64,000 nt of DNA from Blastococcus sp. HT6-30 (GTDB taxonomy: Bacteria > Actinomycetota > Actinomycetes > Mycobacteriales > Geodermatophilaceae). Numbering within the stretch: the first letter of the stretch is position 1; each line of letters begins with the position of its first letter. Both the position numbers and the translations under genes were made by a program. Below the pieces are notes generated by a model. It had not been told where the DNA came from and searched no databases. It saw only the letters and a program-made list of their open reading frames with translations. The DNA is taken from the NCBI RefSeq assembly GCF_039729015.1, contig NZ_CP155792.1:2996001-3060000 (forward strand), written 5' to 3'. Of this stretch, positions 18,285-27,611 are shown in pieces.

Positions 18285-19577
18285 GTGCCTGCACAACGCG
18301 TAGTCATCCACGTCGGAACTCCGAAGTCCGGGACCACCTACCTCCAGGAACTGATGTGGGAGTCACGCGGCACCCTGGCCGAGGCGGGGGTGCTTTACCC
18401 GGGTGACGACCCGACCGACCACTTCCTGGCCACGCTGGACCTCAGCCACGGCAACTTCAACGGCTGGGACGACGGGGTGTCGGGCGCCTGGCAGCGGTTG
18501 GTCGACGCCGCCCGGGCGCACGGGGGGACGACGGTCATCTCCCACGAGCTCTTCGGCGACGTGCCGGAGGAGGCGATCGCCCGGGCGCTGGCCGACCTGG
18601 CGTTCGCCGAGGTGCACGTCGTCGTCACCGCGCGTGACCTGGCCCGGCAGCTGCCCGCCGTCTGGCAGGAGGACGTCAAGAACCGGCACTACCTGCCGTT
18701 CACCGACTTCCTCGACATCGTCCACCCCGACTCCCTCCGCCCGGACACCCCGCGCCCGGCGGGCGAGGGCCGCCAGGGCCACGGGGAGGCCTTCTGGATG
18801 CGCCAGGCCGTGCCCAGGATCCTGCACCGCTGGGGCAGTGGACTGCCCGGTTCTCAAGTGCACCTGGTGACCGTGCCGCCCCCGGGCGCCGGACCGGAGG
18901 TGCTGTGGCACCGCTTCGCCTCCGCCATCGGGGTGGACCCCGCTGCGGCCACTCTCCCGGATGCTCACCGCAACACGTCCCTGGGCCGCGTGGAGACCGA
19001 GCTCCTGCGCCGCCTCAACGAGCGACTGGACTACCGGATCGAGTGGGGGATCTACGGCCCGCGGGTCACCCATCACCTCGCCACCGAGGTGCTGCCGCGC
19101 CGGGCCGCGACCGTACGGCTCCGCCTGCCCGCGGCGCACCTGGAGTGGGCGCGCGCCTGTGCCGATGCCCTGGTCACCGAGATCGCCGACATGGCGATCA
19201 CGGTCACCGGTGATCTTGCGGACCTGACGGTGCCCGAGGCCGGCGCCGTCGTCACCGAGGAGGAGCCGGCGGCCTGCGAGCTACTCGACGCGGCGCTCGA
19301 CGCACTGGCCGCGCTCATCCCGACCGAGCACGAGCCACGGTCGGCCGCGGCCCGCCCGGGCGAGCCGGAGTCCGCCGACGCCGAGCACGAGGAGGCGCAC
19401 GAGCCCGAGTCGTCGCAGCCGACGGGCCTGGGTGCGCTCCCCACGCCGGCCTCGTTCCTCCTACGGCGGGAGCGCGACCGACCCCTGGGTCGGGCAGTGC
19501 TGGGTCGGCTGCGACGCGTGGTGGCTCCCCGGCCGCCGGTCGGGGCCCTGCCCGAGGGGCACCTCTCGGCCGTCTGA
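18285..19577 (+). CDS. Sulfotransferase-like protein
   Basis: 430 residues. The N-terminus VVIHVGTPKSGTTYLQ is the 5'-phosphosulfate (PAPS) loop of sulfotransferases. Further on, HELFG, VVVTARDLARQLPAVWQE and RNTSLGRVETELLRRLN fit bacterial members that use long lipid or glycan acceptors. An Asp/Glu-rich low-complexity C-terminal tail (about 340-430) is unusual. GTG 18285 is preferred because CAGAAT (18272-18277) lies seven bases upstream; an in-frame GTG at 18279 is the alternative. It sits between maf and accA, where mycobacteria have other genes, so it may be an accessory insertion. Acceptor unknown. Confidence 0.72.
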   Translation: MPAQRVVIHVGTPKSGTTYLQELMWESRGTLAEAGVLYPGDDPTDHFLATLDLSHGNFNGWDDGVSGAWQRLVDAARAHGGTTVISHELFGDVPEEAIARALADLAFAEVHVVVTARDLARQLPAVWQEDVKNRHYLPFTDFLDIVHPDSLRPDTPRPAGEGRQGHGEAFWMRQAVPRILHRWGSGLPGSQVHLVTVPPPGAGPEVLWHRFASAIGVDPAAATLPDAHRNTSLGRVETELLRRLNERLDYRIEWGIYGPRVTHHLATEVLPRRAATVRLRLPAAHLEWARACADALVTEIADMAITVTGDLADLTVPEAGAVVTEEEPAACELLDAALDALAALIPTEHEPRSAAARPGEPESADAEHEEAHEPESSQPTGLGALPTPASFLLRRERDRPLGRAVLGRLRRVVAPRPPVGALPEGHLSAV

Positions 19578-19639
19578 CCTCGGACCGGTGCGGCGCGTGG
19601 CTGACCGGCCCTGGGGTCAACGGACCGACCACAACTGGT

Positions 19640-19645
19640 TAGAGT
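19640..19645 (+). promoter_or_regulatory. TAGAGT -10 box of accA
   Basis: TAGAGT lies about 30 bases upstream of the GTG at 19677, giving a short leader that contains a GAGGGAG Shine-Dalgarno. Confidence 0.45.
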
Positions 19646-19676
19646 CCGGTCGGTCCGTCGTCGAGGGAGAACACAC

Positions 19677-21440
19677 GTGCAGAAAGTCATGATCGCCAAC
19701 CGTGGCGAGATCGCGGTCCGTGTCGCCCGCGCCTGCAAGGACGAGGGCCTGACCAGCGTCGCGGTCTACGCGGACCCCGACCGCGACGCGCTGCACGTGC
19801 GCGTCGCCGACGAGGCCTTCGCCCTGGGCGGCACGACGCCGGGCGACTCCTACCTGGTGATCGACAAGATCCTCGATGCCGCGAAGCGGTCAGGCGCCGA
19901 CGCGATCCACCCCGGCTACGGCTTCCTGTCCGAGAACGCCGACTTCGCCCAGGCCGTGATCGACGCCGGCCTGACCTGGATCGGCCCGTCGCCCCAGGCG
20001 ATCATCGACCTGGGTGACAAGGTCGCCGCACGGCACATCGCCACCAAGGCCGGCGCCCCGCTCGTGCCCGGCACGAAGGACCCGGTCGGGGGCGCCGACG
20101 AGGTCGTCGCGTTCGCGCAGGAGCACGGTCTCCCGGTCGCCATCAAGGCTGCGTTCGGCGGTGGCGGCCGCGGGCTCAAGGTGGCTCGCACGATGGAGGA
20201 GATCCCGGAGCTGTTCGACTCCGCCGTCCGGGAGGCGGTGGCGGCCTTCGGCCGCGGCGAGTGCTTCGTCGAGCGGTTCCTGGACAAGCCCCGGCACGTG
20301 GAGGCCCAGGTGCTGGCCGACACCCACGGCAATGTGATCGTCGTCGGCACCCGCGACTGCTCGCTGCAGCGGCGCAACCAGAAGCTGGTCGAGGAGGCGC
20401 CGGCGCCGTTCCTCACCGAGGAGCAGCGCGCCCGCATCCACGAGTCGGCCAAGGCGATCTGCCGCGAGGCCGGCTACCACGGCGCCGGCACCGTCGAGTA
20501 CCTGGTGGGCACCGACGGCTCGATCTCCTTCCTCGAGGTCAACACCCGACTCCAGGTGGAGCACCCGGTGTCGGAGGAGACCTCGGGCATCGACCTGGTG
20601 CGCCAGCAGTTCCGCATCGCCGAGGGGCTCCCGCTGGAGATCACCGAGGACCCGGCGCCGCGCGGCCACAGCATCGAGTTCCGCATCAACGCCGAGGACG
20701 CCGGCCGCAACTTCATGCCGGCGCCCGGACCGGTGAACCGGCTGGAGATCCCGCAGGGGCCAGGCGTGCGCTGGGACTCCGGCGTGGAGACCGGCGGCGA
20801 GGTGGCCGGGGCGTTCGACTCGATGCTGGCCAAGCTGATCGTCACCGGCGCCACCCGCACCGAGGCGCTCCAGCGGGCCCGGCGCGCGCTCGACGAACTG
20901 GTCGTCGAGGGCATGCCCACGGTCATCCCGTTCCACCGCGCCGTCGTCCGCGACGAGGCGTTCACCAGCGAGCCGTTCACGGTGCACACCCGCTGGATCG
21001 AGACCGAGTGGGACAACCAGGTCCTGCCCTACGACGCCGCCCCGAGCGCGCAGGACGAGGACGCGCCCCGGCAGACGGTCGTGGTCGAGGTCGGCGGTCG
21101 TCGGCTCGAGGTCTCCCTGCCCGCCGGCCTGGCCGCCGGTGGCGGCGGTGCGGCGCCCGGTGCGCCTGCGAAGCCGCGCAAGCGCGGTGGCGGCGGTGGC
21201 GGCGCGGCCGCCTCCGGTGACTCCCTGACCTCGCCGATGCAGGGCACGATCGTGAAGGTCGCCGTCGAGGACGGGACGACCGTGGCGGCCGGCGATCTGA
21301 TCGTCGTGCTGGAGGCGATGAAGATGGAGCAGCCCATCACCGCCCACAAGGCCGGCACCGTCTCGGGCCTGGCGGCCCAGGTCGGCGCGACCGTCACAAG
21401 CGGTGCGGTCCTGTGCACCATCGCTGACGCCGCCGAGTAA
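19677..21440 (+). CDS. accA3: Acyl-CoA carboxylase alpha subunit (biotin carboxylase + BCCP)
   Basis: 587 residues. The biotin carboxylase part starts [17 protein letters not shown] and carries the ATP-grasp motifs [13 protein letters not shown] and [18 protein letters not shown] Gly/Ala-rich linker (about 480-515) leads to the biotin carrier domain with EAMKMEQP; the biotinylated lysine is about residue 549. It makes carboxybiotin for AccD and is the substrate of BirA, both encoded within 6 kb. It is monocistronic, closed by a strong hairpin (21449-21493). Confidence 0.95.
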   Translation: MQKVMIANRGEIAVRVARACKDEGLTSVAVYADPDRDALHVRVADEAFALGGTTPGDSYLVIDKILDAAKRSGADAIHPGYGFLSENADFAQAVIDAGLTWIGPSPQAIIDLGDKVAARHIATKAGAPLVPGTKDPVGGADEVVAFAQEHGLPVAIKAAFGGGGRGLKVARTMEEIPELFDSAVREAVAAFGRGECFVERFLDKPRHVEAQVLADTHGNVIVVGTRDCSLQRRNQKLVEEAPAPFLTEEQRARIHESAKAICREAGYHGAGTVEYLVGTDGSISFLEVNTRLQVEHPVSEETSGIDLVRQQFRIAEGLPLEITEDPAPRGHSIEFRINAEDAGRNFMPAPGPVNRLEIPQGPGVRWDSGVETGGEVAGAFDSMLAKLIVTGATRTEALQRARRALDELVVEGMPTVIPFHRAVVRDEAFTSEPFTVHTRWIETEWDNQVLPYDAAPSAQDEDAPRQTVVVEVGGRRLEVSLPAGLAAGGGGAAPGAPAKPRKRGGGGGGAAASGDSLTSPMQGTIVKVAVEDGTTVAAGDLIVVLEAMKMEQPITAHKAGTVSGLAAQVGATVTSGAVLCTIADAAE

Positions 21441-21448
21441 GCGGAGCA

Positions 21449-21493
21449 CGCAGGAGGCCCGTCACCGGTTCTGCCGGTGACGGGCCTCCTGCG
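21449..21493. terminator. 20-bp stem hairpin between accA and the convergent metzincin gene
   Basis: A perfect 20-bp stem (21449-21468 with 21474-21493) encloses a 5-nt loop. There is no T-run on either side. It lies between convergent stops and probably terminates both transcripts, as other T-less hairpins seem to do in this window. Confidence 0.8.
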
Positions 21494-21502
21494 TCGGCGG
21501 AC

Positions 21503-24166
21503 TCAGTCGGCCTGGACGGTGATCTCCCCGTCGTTCCGCTCCACCACGGTGCCGCCCTGGAACCGCACCTCATAGCCGCTGCCGTCGGGCAGCCCGGCGT
21601 GGTCCGAGATCGGGTAGCCGAGGGCCCCGGTCTGCGCACCCAGGCTCCGCCAGCGGTCCAGGATCGCCCCGCGCACCACGTGCGCCCCCGTGCTCCGCGA
21701 CCAGTAGATGGCCCCGCCCTGCAACCGCACCAGCGCACCGGTGCCATCCGCGGTCCCACCGTCATCGGCCACCGGATAACCCAGCGCCCCCGGCCCACCG
21801 GAGTCCACGTACCGCGCCAGGATCGCCCCGCGCACCACCCGCGCACCCGTCGCCGCCGACCAGTAGATCGTCCCCCCGGCGAACCGCGTCTCGAAACCAC
21901 CGTTGGCCGCACGGGCGTCACCGCCCACCGGGTAACCCAGCACCCCGGTCTGCGCACCCAGGCTCCGCCAGCGGTCCAGGATCGCCCCGCGCACCACGTG
22001 CGCCCCCGTGCTCCGCGACCAGTAGATGGCCCCGCCCTGCAACCGCACCAGCGCACCGGTGCCATCCGCGGTCCCACCGTCATCGGCCACCGGATAACCC
22101 AGCGCCCCCGGCCCACCGGAGTCCACGTACCGCGCCAGGATCGCCCCGCGCACCACCCGCGCACCCGTCGCCGCCGACCAGTAGATCGTCCCCCCGGCGA
22201 ACCGCGTCTCGAAACCACCGTTGGCCGCACGGGCGTCACCGCCCACCGGGTAACCCAGCACCCCGGTCTGCGCACCCAGGCTCCGCCAGCGGTCCAGGAT
22301 CGCCCCGCGCACCACGTGCGCCCCCGTGCTCCGCGACCAGTAGATGGCCCCGCCCTGCAACCGCACCAGCGCACCGGTGCCATCCGCGGTCCCACCGTCA
22401 TCGGCCACCGGATAACCCAGCGCCCCCGGCCCACCGGAGTCCACGTACCGCGCCAGGATCGCCCCGCGCACCACCCGCGCACCCGTCGCCGCCGACCAGT
22501 AGATCGTCCCCCCGGCGAACCGCGTCTCGAAACCACCGTTGGCCGCACGGGCGTCACCGCCCACCGGGTAACCCAGCACCCCGTCCTCGGCACCCAGGCT
22601 CCGCCAGCGGTCCAGAATCGCCCCGCGCACCACGTGCGCCCCCGTGCGGTAGGACCACGCGATCGTCCCACCGGCGTACTCACGGCGGCAGCCCCCGTCC
22701 CGCAGCCCGCAGACGTGGGGCGACGTCGGCTTGCCCAGCAGGGTCGCACCGCCCAGACGCTCGTAGGCCAGGTCGATGGGGTGACCGATGCGCGTCGAGA
22801 GCACCTGTACGAGCGCGGACGTCGACCCGGCACCGAGGACCGATACCGCGAACCTCTCGTCCCCGATGGTGACGGGCACCGCCCCCGGCAGCGCGACCTG
22901 CAGGTCGCCGCTCCAGTCGGCCTTCGCGGAAGGACTGCCGTCCAGCAGGAGGGAGGTGTCGCCCCCGTCCACCATCAGCCGGATCTGGACGCCGCGCTGC
23001 AGGTCCAGCCGGTTCTCCGACGTCACCAGCCAGCCGTCCCGGCCCACGGGAGTCCGGAACTCGACCCAGTAGGTGTCCCCATCGGCGTCGACCAGTTGCA
23101 CGGCCCGTACACCGGTGCGGGAACCCGCGGTGGACAGCACGAACTGCGCGGGCGGCGCTCCGGCGGCCATGGTGGGCGCCGACCCGCCGGGCATCACCCC
23201 CAGCCGCGCGGTATGCGGGGCGTTCAGCGAGCCGACAGGCCCCCAGGAGACGCCCATGACGTCGTAGTGGTCGAAGTACTGGGCGACCGCGCAGTCGCCC
23301 CGGTCCAGCGTCCGGTCGCACCGCAGCGCCGACGCGTGACCGAGTCCCAGGTTGTGCCCTATCTCGTGCGCCATCACCGACAGGGTGACCGCCTGGACGT
23401 AGCTCAGTCCTCCGTCACTGATGCCGGACCCGATCGTGCCCAGCCCGTAGGCGCAACCGGGCGACCCGGACGGCACGTAGACGAGCAGGTGCCGGCCCGG
23501 GCCGCGGCTCCAGCCGGCGCGGGCTGCGGCCTGCTCCCAGAGAGCGAGCGGGTCGCGGCAGCTCACGGTGGACGGAGTGGTCCAGTCGTGCCGGCCCACG
23601 ACGCCGAGCCGGACGGCGCCATCGGTCTGCTCGGCCCAGAAGTCGGCCACCGGGCCGTCCACCATGGTGACGACCTGGTCGAGGGTCGTGCCGTCGCGCA
23701 CGCTCCCGTCCGGCTGGAGCATGACCACGGTGACCTCGTGGTTCACCGCGCTCGTCGCCGATTCGGTGAGCTCCTCCGGGCCCGTGAGCACCTCGGCGGC
23801 GAGCACCTCCTGGGCGGGGGCCAGATCGGCGGCGGCCACCTCGTCGTCGAGGGCCGCGCCGAGGGTCACTTCCACGGTCGAGCCGGTGGCGATGTCCTCG
23901 ACGTCCGCGCTCGGCACACGGATCGTCTCCCCGGAGTCCGTCCGGATCCAGCTGATCAGGTCGGCGGCGTGGTCCTCGACGTGGTCGCCGGCGTGGTCGT
24001 CGGCACTCGACGGGAAGGGGTCGGCGTAGCCCTGCATGAGCTCACCGACGACCGTCTCGCCGACGGCGGGCGTCTCCGCGGCGGCCGGCGGCCCCCCCAG
24101 CAGCGGGACGACGGCGGCGGCCGCGACGGAGAGCGCCAGCAGTCGAGGGGGACGAGAAGGGGGCAC
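21503..24166 (-). CDS. Secreted metzincin-type metalloprotease with C-terminal LGFP array
   Basis: 887 residues from GTG 24166, which has GGAG seven bases upstream. A signal peptide (about 1-30, ending AAAETPAV) precedes a His/Asp-rich prodomain-like region. The catalytic site is HEIGHNLGLGH (about 267-277), the HExxHxxGxxH zinc motif, with Met-turn YDVMG (about 301-305). A beta-rich domain (about 320-460) leads to LGFP repeats from about 467 to the end, which should fix the enzyme to the envelope. The substrate is unknown. The next gene upstream is a paralogue without LGFP repeats. Family assignment beyond metzincin is uncertain. Confidence 0.85.
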   Translation of the reverse strand: MPPSRPPRLLALSVAAAAVVPLLGGPPAAAETPAVGETVVGELMQGYADPFPSSADDHAGDHVEDHAADLISWIRTDSGETIRVPSADVEDIATGSTVEVTLGAALDDEVAAADLAPAQEVLAAEVLTGPEELTESATSAVNHEVTVVMLQPDGSVRDGTTLDQVVTMVDGPVADFWAEQTDGAVRLGVVGRHDWTTPSTVSCRDPLALWEQAAARAGWSRGPGRHLLVYVPSGSPGCAYGLGTIGSGISDGGLSYVQAVTLSVMAHEIGHNLGLGHASALRCDRTLDRGDCAVAQYFDHYDVMGVSWGPVGSLNAPHTARLGVMPGGSAPTMAAGAPPAQFVLSTAGSRTGVRAVQLVDADGDTYWVEFRTPVGRDGWLVTSENRLDLQRGVQIRLMVDGGDTSLLLDGSPSAKADWSGDLQVALPGAVPVTIGDERFAVSVLGAGSTSALVQVLSTRIGHPIDLAYERLGGATLLGKPTSPHVCGLRDGGCRREYAGGTIAWSYRTGAHVVRGAILDRWRSLGAEDGVLGYPVGGDARAANGGFETRFAGGTIYWSAATGARVVRGAILARYVDSGGPGALGYPVADDGGTADGTGALVRLQGGAIYWSRSTGAHVVRGAILDRWRSLGAQTGVLGYPVGGDARAANGGFETRFAGGTIYWSAATGARVVRGAILARYVDSGGPGALGYPVADDGGTADGTGALVRLQGGAIYWSRSTGAHVVRGAILDRWRSLGAQTGVLGYPVGGDARAANGGFETRFAGGTIYWSAATGARVVRGAILARYVDSGGPGALGYPVADDGGTADGTGALVRLQGGAIYWSRSTGAHVVRGAILDRWRSLGAQTGALGYPISDHAGLPDGSGYEVRFQGGTVVERNDGEITVQAD
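21641..22595 (-). repeat. 318-bp tandem repeats coding for LGFP pairs in the metzincin gene
   Basis: The same landmark (start of CAGGCTCCGC) occurs at 21641, 21959, 22277 and 22595, a period of exactly 318 bp. The three complete units appear nearly identical in DNA, including silent sites. Each unit encodes the LGYPVGGDARAANGGF and LGYPVADDGGTADGTG repeats. The period equals that of the array at 1-960, but the sequences of the two arrays differ, so each has been homogenised separately. Confidence 0.95.
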
Positions 24167-24313
24167 GAACGATCTCCAAGGCAAGAGGTGTCGGTCCCCG
24201 TCATCGGCAGGTCCGGCCGGAAAGTGGAGGCCGGGCCCGGAACCGGGCGTGCGGACCCCACGTCCGGGTGACGGCCGGGCAGATGGGGCTCGTGGACTGC
24301 GGCCTCGGGCGGG

Positions 24314-26080
24314 TCAGCGCCGGCGGGCAGCGCGGCGGAGGTTGAACACCACGAGCACGCTCCCGCCGGCGGCCACCGTCGCGGCGAGCGGCATGGTCAG
24401 GCTGCCCCACGAGCCGGAGGTGTCCGCCACGGGCTTGAGGCTCACCGACCGTCGCGGTGCGGAGAAGCCGGGGGCCGGTCCCCAGTAGGCGTACGGGGCC
24501 GGCTGCCCGGTTGCCTCGGCCACGGGCGCGAGGCCATCGGCCGGGTCGGCAGCTCCGCCGGCGCCGTGGGAGCCGCCGGAGCCGGCGGCGCCGGCGGCGC
24601 CGGCCGGGACGGTGGTGCCGCGCGCGGGGCCGCCCGACTCGGCCGGGACACCCTCCCCGGAGGTCCGGGCCGCCGGCACTACCTGGACGACGGCGCCCGT
24701 GGCGTCCGAGCGGTGCACCGTCAGCGTGAAGTCCCGGCCGGACAGCGAGACCGGCACACCGACCGGGAGCGCTGACTGCAGGTCGGCGTCCCAACGTGCC
24801 GCGGGTCCTGGCGTCGCGTCCAGCAGCAGGGACGTGTCGGGGAACGACCCGGTCCGGTGCACGAGGACGCCGGTGTCGAGCCGGAAGCCGTTGTCCCCGG
24901 TGGCCAGCCAGACGTCCTGCCCGGTGGCCGCACGGACCTGCAACCAGTACGCCACCCCTTCGGCATCGATGAGCCGGAGTGCGCGCACGCCCTCGTTCCC
25001 GGCCAGCGGCGAGAGGGTGACCGTGGTGGTCGCATCGCCCACCGACACGCTCCGCTGCCCGCTCGCCGGCAGCACGCCCAGCGCCGCCGCCTGAGACGCG
25101 TTGAGCGCCCCGAGCTGGGCCCAGGAAGCGCCCATGACGTCGTAGTAGTCGCGGTAGCCCTGCACCTGGCAGGAGCCACCTTCGATGGTGCCGTCGCACT
25201 GCTCCGCGGAGGAGTGGCCCAGCCCGAAGTTGTGACCGAGCTCATGGGCGATCACCGAGGCCGAGGTCTCGCGCACGTAGAGCCGCCCACCCGATCCCGG
25301 CCCCGCGCCCACCTGGGCCAACGCGTAGGAACACGCCGGCTGGCCGGCGGTCTGGCCGCTGAGCCGCAGCAGCAGGTGCCTGCCGGGCCCGGGGACGAAG
25401 CCGACCTTGCCGGCCACCTCGTCCCACATCAGCTCCGGGGAGGTGCAGTCCGCGGTCGTGCGCACCCATTCGTGGGCGTCGGTGACGCCCACGGAGATCC
25501 CGCCGGCGGTCTGCTCCGCCCAGAACCGCGCCACCGGTCCGTCCACCGCGGTGACGACGTCGCGCAGCCGGGTGCCGTCCGGTGCGGTTCCCGCAGGCGC
25601 GACCAGCACGACCGTGACCCGGTTGGTCAGACCGTTCCGCGGCGTTGGCACCGGCGCCGGGGCCGGGGCCGGGGAGCTCACCGGGGGCCCGGCCACGACG
25701 TCGCTGCTCAGCACGGTGCGGGCCGGATCCAGGCCGGCCTCGCTCGCCTCGTCCTCGACCGTCGCGCCGACGGTCAGCTCGACGGTGGAGCCCGCCGGCA
25801 CCTCGGCGACCTGATCGGCCAGCACCCGCACCGCGCCGGTGCCGGTCCGCACCCAGGTCAGACGTGCGCCCCCGTCGTCGTGATGGTCGCTGCCGGGCTC
25901 GCTCTCGGAGACCACGTGGACGAGCTCCCCCATGACGGTGGTGACGCCACTGTCGGCGGCGGCCACGGACGGCAGCGCCGCGGTGCCGAGGGTGGCGGCC
26001 AGCACCATCCCGGCCAGCGCGCGGCCGCGAACCTGAGGGCGGGCGCCACGGAGGCTACGGAGGTCGCGGTTAGGAGACAT
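24314..26080 (-). CDS. Metzincin-type metalloprotease with C-terminal membrane helix
   Basis: 588 residues, paralogous to the adjacent LGFP metzincin over the catalytic region (shared DVVTxVDGPVAxFWAEQT, PGPGRHLLL). A signal peptide lies at about 20-42. HELGHNFGLGH (about 279-289) and Met-turn YDVMG (about 313-317) provide the zinc site. Instead of LGFP repeats it has a Gly/Ala/Pro linker and a C-terminal hydrophobic helix followed by RRAARRR, which should anchor it to the membrane facing outward. No LPXTG motif is seen. Start ATG 26080. Same strand as its paralogue with a 147-bp gap, so co-expression is possible. Confidence 0.82.
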   Translation of the reverse strand: MSPNRDLRSLRGARPQVRGRALAGMVLAATLGTAALPSVAAADSGVTTVMGELVHVVSESEPGSDHHDDGGARLTWVRTGTGAVRVLADQVAEVPAGSTVELTVGATVEDEASEAGLDPARTVLSSDVVAGPPVSSPAPAPAPVPTPRNGLTNRVTVVLVAPAGTAPDGTRLRDVVTAVDGPVARFWAEQTAGGISVGVTDAHEWVRTTADCTSPELMWDEVAGKVGFVPGPGRHLLLRLSGQTAGQPACSYALAQVGAGPGSGGRLYVRETSASVIAHELGHNFGLGHSSAEQCDGTIEGGSCQVQGYRDYYDVMGASWAQLGALNASQAAALGVLPASGQRSVSVGDATTTVTLSPLAGNEGVRALRLIDAEGVAYWLQVRAATGQDVWLATGDNGFRLDTGVLVHRTGSFPDTSLLLDATPGPAARWDADLQSALPVGVPVSLSGRDFTLTVHRSDATGAVVQVVPAARTSGEGVPAESGGPARGTTVPAGAAGAAGSGGSHGAGGAADPADGLAPVAEATGQPAPYAYWGPAPGFSAPRRSVSLKPVADTSGSWGSLTMPLAATVAAGGSVLVVFNLRRAARRR

Positions 26081-26245
26081 CGACCCAGGAATCGGCGGCC
26101 GACTCCCCGGTCGGCACCATCGGGACGGAGTTGAGCCGAACCGCCCGGCACTCCGGTCACATCCGCCACATGCACCCCCCGTCCCCTCCGCGGGACCGCC
26201 CCGAGCACGCGCGGGGGCAGAGCCGGCGGCGGTCTCCTCCCTGCC

Positions 26246-26272
26246 GCACCCCGCCCCGGGGCGGCGGGGTGC
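26246..26272. repeat. 10-bp inverted repeat between metzincin gene and IS110 element
   Basis: GCACCCCGCC (26246-26255) pairs with GGCGGGGTGC (26263-26272) around a 7-nt loop. The 256-bp gap (26081-26336) contains nothing else recognised. The hairpin may be a terminator or promoter element. Some IS110-type elements insert near palindromes, so it might also mark the target, but this is speculation. Confidence 0.4.
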
Positions 26273-26336
26273 CGAACGCGCCGACGACCGACGCTCCTAT
26301 GACGCGTCAAGCTGGTGAGGGTTCGTTTTCGAGGCG

Positions 26337-27358
26337 TCAGTAGAGGTCGCGGGCGATGTAGCGCTTGAGGCAGCGTTTGATCTCACGGTCGGTCTTGCCT
26401 TGCGCTCGGCGGCGGTCGGCGTAGGCGCGGGTGCGCTCGTCGCATTGCAGGCGGGTGAGGGCCACGGTGTGCAGGGCGCGGTTGAGCTGGCGGTCCCCGG
26501 AGCGGTTGAGCCGGTATCGCACGGTCTTGCCCGAGGACGCCGGAATCGGGGCGGCGCCGGCCAGCATCGCGAAGGCCGCGTCGTTGCGGCAGCGGCCGGC
26601 GTGGGACCAGGCGGTGAGCACGGTGGCGGCCACGATCGGACCGACTCCGGTCAGGTCGAGCAGGTCTGGCCGCCAGGACCGCACGATCGCGCGGATGGCC
26701 TTCTCGTGGGTGAGAGCTTCGGCCTCCAGGAACCGGATGCGGCGGGCCAGATCGTGCAGCACGGTCAGCGCGGTGATGACCTCGACATCGGCCTTGCTGC
26801 GCCCGGGCGGAGCGTGGCGGCGGTGGTGATCATGACTCGCGTGGTCTGTCCCCGGAACCGAGCCCGCACCGCCTCCGGGCTGGTGATGACCATGGCCAGC
26901 AGCTGCCGCTGGGCGGCGGTGGCGGCCTCGACCGCGGCCCGTCGGGCGGTCAAGAGCATCTGCAGCGCCGCCCGGTCGGCGCCGGTCTTGGGCTGGGCCA
27001 GCTGAGCGCGGGCCAACGCGTCACGGGAGGCGCGCTCGGCGTCGATCGGGTCTGACTTGGCTCCGGCCCGCCGGGTCGGCCGCTTGGGCCGGTCCAGTTC
27101 GACGACCATCTCGTCGGCATCGGCGAGGTGGCGGGCCAGGCCGGCGCCGTAGCCGCCGGTGCCCTCCATCGCCCAGGCACGTAGGCCTGAGTGCTGTTCG
27201 GCCAGCGCAACGAGCTCGGCGTATCCGTCAGGGTCGGCGGTGACCGTCGCTCGAGCCAGCACGCCGCCGGTGCGGGCATCGAGCACCGCGGCGGTGTGTG
27301 TCTGGCTGTGCGTGTCGACGCCGATGACGACCTCGACCAGGTCTGCCAGCATGGACAT
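26337..27358 (-). CDS. IS110-family transposase split by a -1 frame change
   Basis: The first frame starts at ATG 27358 (AAGGAG upstream) with VIGVDTHSQTHTAAVLD, AMEGTGGYGAGLARHL and AKSDPIDAERAS, the DEDD RuvC-like half. It stops at 26765. The second frame continues with KADVEVITALTVLHDLARRI and holds the C-terminal half (LTGVGPIVAATVL, AMLAGAAPIPASSGKT, NRSGDRQLNRAL), ending at 26337. Joining them by a -1 shift at CCCGGGC (26807-26801) yields about 340 residues, normal for the family. This may be a programmed shift or a simple inactivating mutation. The N-terminal domain cuts DNA; the C-terminal Ser-containing domain completes recombination in characterised IS110 enzymes. Confidence 0.8.
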
Positions 27359-27611
27359 GCGTTCTTCTCCTTGACCGGGGGACGCAGTAGGTCCCGGTCC
27401 GGTGCGGAGATGGCAGGACTGTGATGAGACACGTCAGCGGCTACTGGCGGTCAAGCTCCTGATCAGGCCAACGTCTCCGTCCCGGGCCGGTGCCGGCAGC
27501 AGCAGGCGGACAAGTCGGGCGAAAGGCACGAAGCCAGTCAGGCGAAGGGTCACACCCGCTACTGCCGGCCGTCAGCCCATCACCGAAGGACCGACCCGGC
27601 CAGCCTCACAG
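27359..27611 (-). ncRNA. Candidate bridge-RNA region of the IS110 element
   Basis: This 253-bp non-coding end lies upstream of the transposase, where IS110-group elements encode a structured bridge RNA that pairs with donor and target DNA. It contains a hairpin with stem GACCGGG/CCCGGTC (27373-27379 and 27393-27399), a palindrome CCTGATCAGG (27458-27467) and a GCCGG/CCGGC stem (27486-27497). Two imperfect copies of GCTACTG-n-CGG...GTCA occur near 27440 and 27557. Assignment rests on position and family knowledge; no guide loops were mapped. Confidence 0.4.

Larger units (their letters stand above)
26300..27611 (-). mobile_element. IS110-family insertion sequence (ends approximate)
   Basis: The element is recognised by its transposase. 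IS110 elements lack typical terminal inverted repeats, so exact ends cannot be set from one copy. It lies between the metzincin genes and lpdA. About 250 bp of non-coding DNA precedes the transposase and only a few tens of bases follow it, the arrangement of the IS110 group, where the long non-coding end gives rise to a bridge RNA. An 8-bp sequence GTCAAGCT occurs at 26306-26313 and 27450-27457, but could be chance. Confidence 0.75.

Noticed and set aside
21641-22595. Regular 318-bp repeats as a CRISPR-like or non-coding satellite array
   Set aside because: The units are in frame, contain no spacers and encode LGFP modules.
26306-27457. GTCAAGCT at 26306 and 27450 as the exact IS110 ends
   Set aside because: Eight matching bases over this distance can arise by chance and IS110 elements do not usually make such duplications. 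Ends left approximate.
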